Assembly: GCA_008636105.1 (NCBI GenBank)
Contig: VSDH01000007.1
Coordinates: forward strand, 31,070-95,069
DNA length: 64,000 nucleotides
Source of the DNA: Candidatus Scalindua sediminis
GTDB taxonomy: Bacteria; Planctomycetota; Brocadiia; Brocadiales; Scalinduaceae
Direction of reading: 5' to 3'
The translations under genes were made by a program, and so were the position numbers. A model generated the notes under the pieces. It saw only the letters and a program-made list of their open reading frames with translations, was not told where the DNA came from and ran no database searches. Below, piece by piece: positions 61,055 to 64,000 of the stretch. Positions within the stretch are counted from its first letter, which is position 1. Every line of letters starts with the position of its first letter.

Positions 61055-62428
61055 ATGAAAGGTAGAGTACTTGTTGTTGATGATGAGAAGCTTATGCGAG
61101 TGTCATTGGAGAAGCAGCTCAAAAAAGAAGGATTTTTTGTAAGGTGTATGAAGACAGCCGGCGAAGCTCTCAACCATATTAAGAATGAAGATTATGATGT
61201 AATTGTTTCGGATCTGAGATTACCGGGCTTAGATGGTATTGAATTTCTAAAAGAAATCAAGGGTGTTTCACAGAAAACTATCGTCATAATAATGACTGCA
61301 TATGGAACCGTAGAGAGTGCCGTTACCGCTATGAGAGAAGGGGCATTCGATTATGTCTGTAAGCCTTTCTCAACGGATGAGTTGATTATTAAGTTAGAAA
61401 GAGCGCTTAATTATAAAAAAGCAACGTCGGAGATTATAAGACTCCGTTCAGAAATCCAAGAACATTATGGACATGATAATATCATTGGTACTAGTGAAGC
61501 AATGATGAAAATATTAGATACCATCAAAACAATATCAGATAGAGAAACTACGGTATTAATTCAGGGTGAAAGTGGAACTGGGAAGGAACTGATTGCCGGC
61601 GCAATTCATTACAACAGCAGTAGGGAGAATGGCCCGTTCATAAAGCTGAGCTGTGCCGCACTTAATAAGGAAATACTCGAGAGTGAACTTTTTGGGCATG
61701 AAAAAGGTGCTTTTACGGGTGCAATAAAGACCAGGAAGGGAAGATTCGAGCTTGCCGATGGTGGTTCTATGTTTCTTGATGATGTTGATGACATTCCCAT
61801 AGAGATGCAGGTAAAGTTACTTCGCGTGCTTCAAGAAAGGGAATTTGAAAGAGTGGGCGGCGAGGAAACGATTTCAATAGACGTTCGATTAATATGTGCT
61901 ACAAAAAAAGACCTGGCTAATCTTGTTAAACAAGGAAAATTCAGGGAAGACTTGTATTATAGATTGAATGTTGTTGCTATGAAGATACCACCTTTGAGGG
62001 AGAGGAGAGAGGATATACCATTAATGATAAATTATTTTATAAAAAAATATAGCGAGCATTTAAGGGTTTCCAAACCAGATATTTCTCAAGAGGCTATAGA
62101 TTTGTTGATGAAGTATAACTGGCAGGGCAATGTTAGAGAATTAGAAAACGTTGTAGAGCATGCATTGGTTTTTTCCTCTGCTAATGGAATAGATGTGCAG
62201 AGTCTTCCTGAACATTTAAGAAGATTTGAAAGTAAACCAGGTGAAATACCTTTGGATTTAAAGGACAAGGATAAAATTGATTATCAAGATGCGATAGCGG
62301 AATTTGAAAAAAGTTTAATAAAATGGGCTCATAAAAGGGCTAATGGTAATCAAGTTCACATGGCAGAAATACTGGGCATTCCCAGGACAACACTCCGAAA
62401 TAAGATGTTGAAGTTAAACCTTTCATAA
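61055..62428 (+). CDS. NtrC-family sigma-54-dependent response regulator
   Basis: 457 residues. Receiver with acceptor Asp53 in IVSDLRLPGLDG, then a full AAA+ activator domain: Walker A GESGTGKE, the sigma-54 contact loop GAFTGA, Walker B in GGSMFLDDVDDIP, and RLNVVAMKIPPLRERREDI with WQGNVRELENVVEHAL. A Fis-type helix-turn-helix closes the chain (VHMAEILGIPRTTLRNKM). It should be phosphorylated by the kinase upstream and drive sigma-54 promoters. AGGAGAAGG precedes the ATG. Confidence 0.95.
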   Translation: MKGRVLVVDDEKLMRVSLEKQLKKEGFFVRCMKTAGEALNHIKNEDYDVIVSDLRLPGLDGIEFLKEIKGVSQKTIVIIMTAYGTVESAVTAMREGAFDYVCKPFSTDELIIKLERALNYKKATSEIIRLRSEIQEHYGHDNIIGTSEAMMKILDTIKTISDRETTVLIQGESGTGKELIAGAIHYNSSRENGPFIKLSCAALNKEILESELFGHEKGAFTGAIKTRKGRFELADGGSMFLDDVDDIPIEMQVKLLRVLQEREFERVGGEETISIDVRLICATKKDLANLVKQGKFREDLYYRLNVVAMKIPPLRERREDIPLMINYFIKKYSEHLRVSKPDISQEAIDLLMKYNWQGNVRELENVVEHALVFSSANGIDVQSLPEHLRRFESKPGEIPLDLKDKDKIDYQDAIAEFEKSLIKWAHKRANGNQVHMAEILGIPRTTLRNKMLKLNLS

Positions 62429-62652
62429 TGACCACAAACTATCTCACCAAGACCACAAACGGTCTTTTAGTATTTCTTTTTGTCCTATAAGCACTTAAGC
62501 AGATTCTTGCAATAATTTTTTTATCAGGGTGACAGATCCACGTCTTTTTTCAGATTAGACTACATCCCAATGTGTATGTATTAATTTTTGTTGAACCACT
62601 AAATAGCTTGATGCTATTGAGGTTAAGAATATTTCGAAAATAAGGAGTTATA

Positions 62653-62668
62653 TGGTATGAGTGTTGCG
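62653..62668 (+). promoter_or_regulatory. Candidate sigma-54 promoter
   Basis: TGGTATGAGTGTTGCG fits the -24/-12 pattern: GG and GC ten bases apart, with TTGC at the -12 end. It lies 225 bases after the NtrC-type gene and about 305 bases upstream of the propeller gene. Confidence 0.35.
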
Positions 62669-62784
62669 ATAGTTACATTGCGAAATAGAAATTGCAAGTT
62701 TTTTGTAGAAAGGAGATGAGAAAGGGCAAGTGATGTATGGGAAATAATTATTATTGTATATCATTTTTTTATTAGAAGGAAGGT

Positions 62785-62859
62785 TTGATTATATCAATAT
62801 TATTTTGGTTTGTGATAGGATTAGGTTTTATTAGTATTTTATTTTTATCAAAAAATTGA
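62785..62859 (+). CDS. Possible 24-residue membrane peptide
   Basis: From TTG 62785 the frame reads MIISILFWFVIGLGFISILF then LSKN, a single hydrophobic span with a polar end. AAGGAAGG stands directly upstream, but spacing is tight. It lies in the 540-base gap before the propeller gene. It may be real or chance. Confidence 0.3.
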   Translation: MIISILFWFVIGLGFISILFLSKN

Positions 62860-62972
62860 ATGTGATGACTTTTAAAACCATTGGAAATGGTCTACCAGAG
62901 GACAGGTACATGTCCCCATGTTCCAAGCTATTAATTTTTAACATTTATTTTATATTTTTTTGGAGGTGAAGA

Positions 62973-64000
62973 ATGTTGAAAAAAAATTTATTATTTGGTT
63001 TATTGAGTGCGGGTTTGATAAGTTTAGTTCTGGCTCAAAGCAGCAATGCCGGTTTTATACAGGGTACAAGGGTAAGAACAGATAATCCTTCCCCATTTCA
63101 CGTCACGACATCGCCAGATGGGAAAATCTTAGTTGTAACAAACCAATCAGGCCATAGTATAACTCTTGTAGACGCACGCTCAAAGAAGATTATTGGAGAG
63201 ATACCAGTGGAGGTTCAGCCTGAGGCTTCAGTAGTATCACGTGATGGAAGTACAGTATATGTATGTAATGCTGAGAGCGATAGTGTATCAGTGGTAGACA
63301 TTAGTAGCAAGTCAGTAAAGAAAAGCATAAAAGTAGGCGATTGGCCATGTAGTGTTAAGTTATCAAAAGATGGAAGTAAGGCTTATGTGGCCTGTTCTGG
63401 TAACATGTGGAACTCCATTGATATCATCGATACGTCTAGGAATGAAAAGGTTGGTGAGATTAAGACATCACATTACGGCCCTAGAGACATCGCTATTTCG
63501 CCTGATGGGAAAACAGGTGCTATAATTAATGATTCTGTTGGTAGCATTAATAGGACGGTTGATTTCGTTGACCTTGCTTCAGGAAGGATTACCGAAACAA
63601 GACCTATACATGGGAGTGCTAACTTGAGAGGTATAGTTTATACACCTGATGGGGCTTTTGTGCTTGTAACGATGGAGCAACCTAAGAACTGGATGCCTGT
63701 GTGTGAAGCAGAAAATGCCCAGATATTTTCAAACAATTTAGCTGTGTTAGAGACCAAGCCTGGTGGAAAAGTTGCTTGTATGCCTTTGGATGAGCATAAC
63801 AACTATGATGGAAATCCTTATGGATTAGCAGTTGATCCAGGTGGCAAGTATGTCTATGTTGGTATAAGAGCTATGCATAGGGTAACGATTCTTGATCTGG
63901 AAAAGATGTTAGATGTAGTTGTTACAAACACCCAGGAAGAGTTAGATGATTTAAAGAATGACTTGACGCTAATGCTTGATTATTTAGTTGCCAGGGTTAA
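62973..64000 (+). CDS. Secreted YVTN-type beta-propeller protein (3' partial)
   Basis: Open to the right edge, at least 342 residues. A signal peptide (LKKNLLFGLLSAGLISLVLA, cut near SNA-G) leads into repeated propeller blades: SPDGKILVVTNQSG, SRDGSTVYVCNAESDSVSVVD, SKDGSKAYVACSG, SPDGKTGAIINDSVG, TPDGAFVLVTME, DPGGKYVYVGIR. Such YVTN propellers often precede a di-haem cytochrome c domain; the missing part would show whether that holds here. TGGAGGTGAAG is a strong ribosome binding site. A candidate sigma-54 promoter and an NtrC-type regulator lie upstream. Confidence 0.85.
   Translation, partial: MLKKNLLFGLLSAGLISLVLAQSSNAGFIQGTRVRTDNPSPFHVTTSPDGKILVVTNQSGHSITLVDARSKKIIGEIPVEVQPEASVVSRDGSTVYVCNAESDSVSVVDISSKSVKKSIKVGDWPCSVKLSKDGSKAYVACSGNMWNSIDIIDTSRNEKVGEIKTSHYGPRDIAISPDGKTGAIINDSVGSINRTVDFVDLASGRITETRPIHGSANLRGIVYTPDGAFVLVTMEQPKNWMPVCEAENAQIFSNNLAVLETKPGGKVACMPLDEHNNYDGNPYGLAVDPGGKYVYVGIRAMHRVTILDLEKMLDVVVTNTQEELDDLKNDLTLMLDYLVARV

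Overview
The window is A+T-rich bacterial chromosome carrying dense housekeeping genes on both strands, many two-component sensors and a repeat-rich accessory stretch. The gene mix suggests a Planctomycetota-like bacterium, possibly an anammox-type lineage such as Brocadiales/Scalindua: two GroEL paralogues flanking GroES, HslUV, fused geranylgeranyl-reductase-like flavoproteins, a corrinoid mutase with ETF, and a secreted YVTN beta-propeller protein. This placement rests on gene content and protein style only; no rRNA or other marker in the window settles it.

Layout. 1-2.6 kb: edge-truncated double flavoprotein. 2.6-7.8 kb: two histidine kinase/receiver pairs, the second kinase carrying a haem-c motif. 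7.9-14.1 kb (minus strand): acyl-CoA cluster reading icmA, icmB, dodecin, enoyl-CoA hydratase, etfB, etfA, DUF2809 and MOSC genes; the mutase has isobutyryl-CoA-mutase-type specificity residues. 14.4-17.6 kb: ferredoxin, UPF0173 hydrolase, hslVU. 18.0-22.1 kb: two radical SAM enzymes around an LplA-LplB-like ligase, followed by a DsrE/F/H (TusD/C/B-like) trio, read here as a LipS1/LipS2-type lipoate assembly operon with its own sulfur relay. 22.3-28.6 kb: chaperones groEL, groES, groEL2, dnaJ, grpE, then FmdB and YacG zinc proteins. 28.7-36.8 kb: membrane protein, der, ADP-ribosylglycohydrolase, DNA glycosylase, pyrC, NYN protein, Xer recombinase. 37.0-39.6 kb: leuS on the minus strand.

40.1-45.9 kb is a signalling operon: an orphan ABC-type substrate-binding protein overlapping a histidine kinase, a double receiver and a hybrid kinase. 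46.2 kb holds tRNA-Ala(GGC). 46.3-53.1 kb is accessory: PilZ, YkgJ, stand-alone LigD phosphoesterase domain, VanZ, several small ORFs with strong ribosome binding sites, a GNAT enzyme, and GC-rich palindromic repeats. 53.3-55.5 kb encodes a large glycosyltransferase-like protein. 55.6-55.9 kb has a promoter, nested inverted repeats and a terminator, read as a candidate noncoding RNA. 56.8-58.6 kb is a decaying toxin-antitoxin and remnant zone (RelE-type toxin without a standard start codon, HigBA-like pair, transposase and ComM remnants). 58.6-62.4 kb is a PAS histidine kinase with an NtrC-type sigma-54 activator. From 63.0 kb a secreted beta-propeller protein runs off the right edge.

The strongest leads are the lipoate/sulfur-relay operon, the isobutyryl-CoA mutase assignment, the candidate ncRNA at 55.7 kb, the small-peptide operon at 50.9-51.5 kb, and a mobile palindromic repeat family for which filled and empty sites can be compared inside the window.
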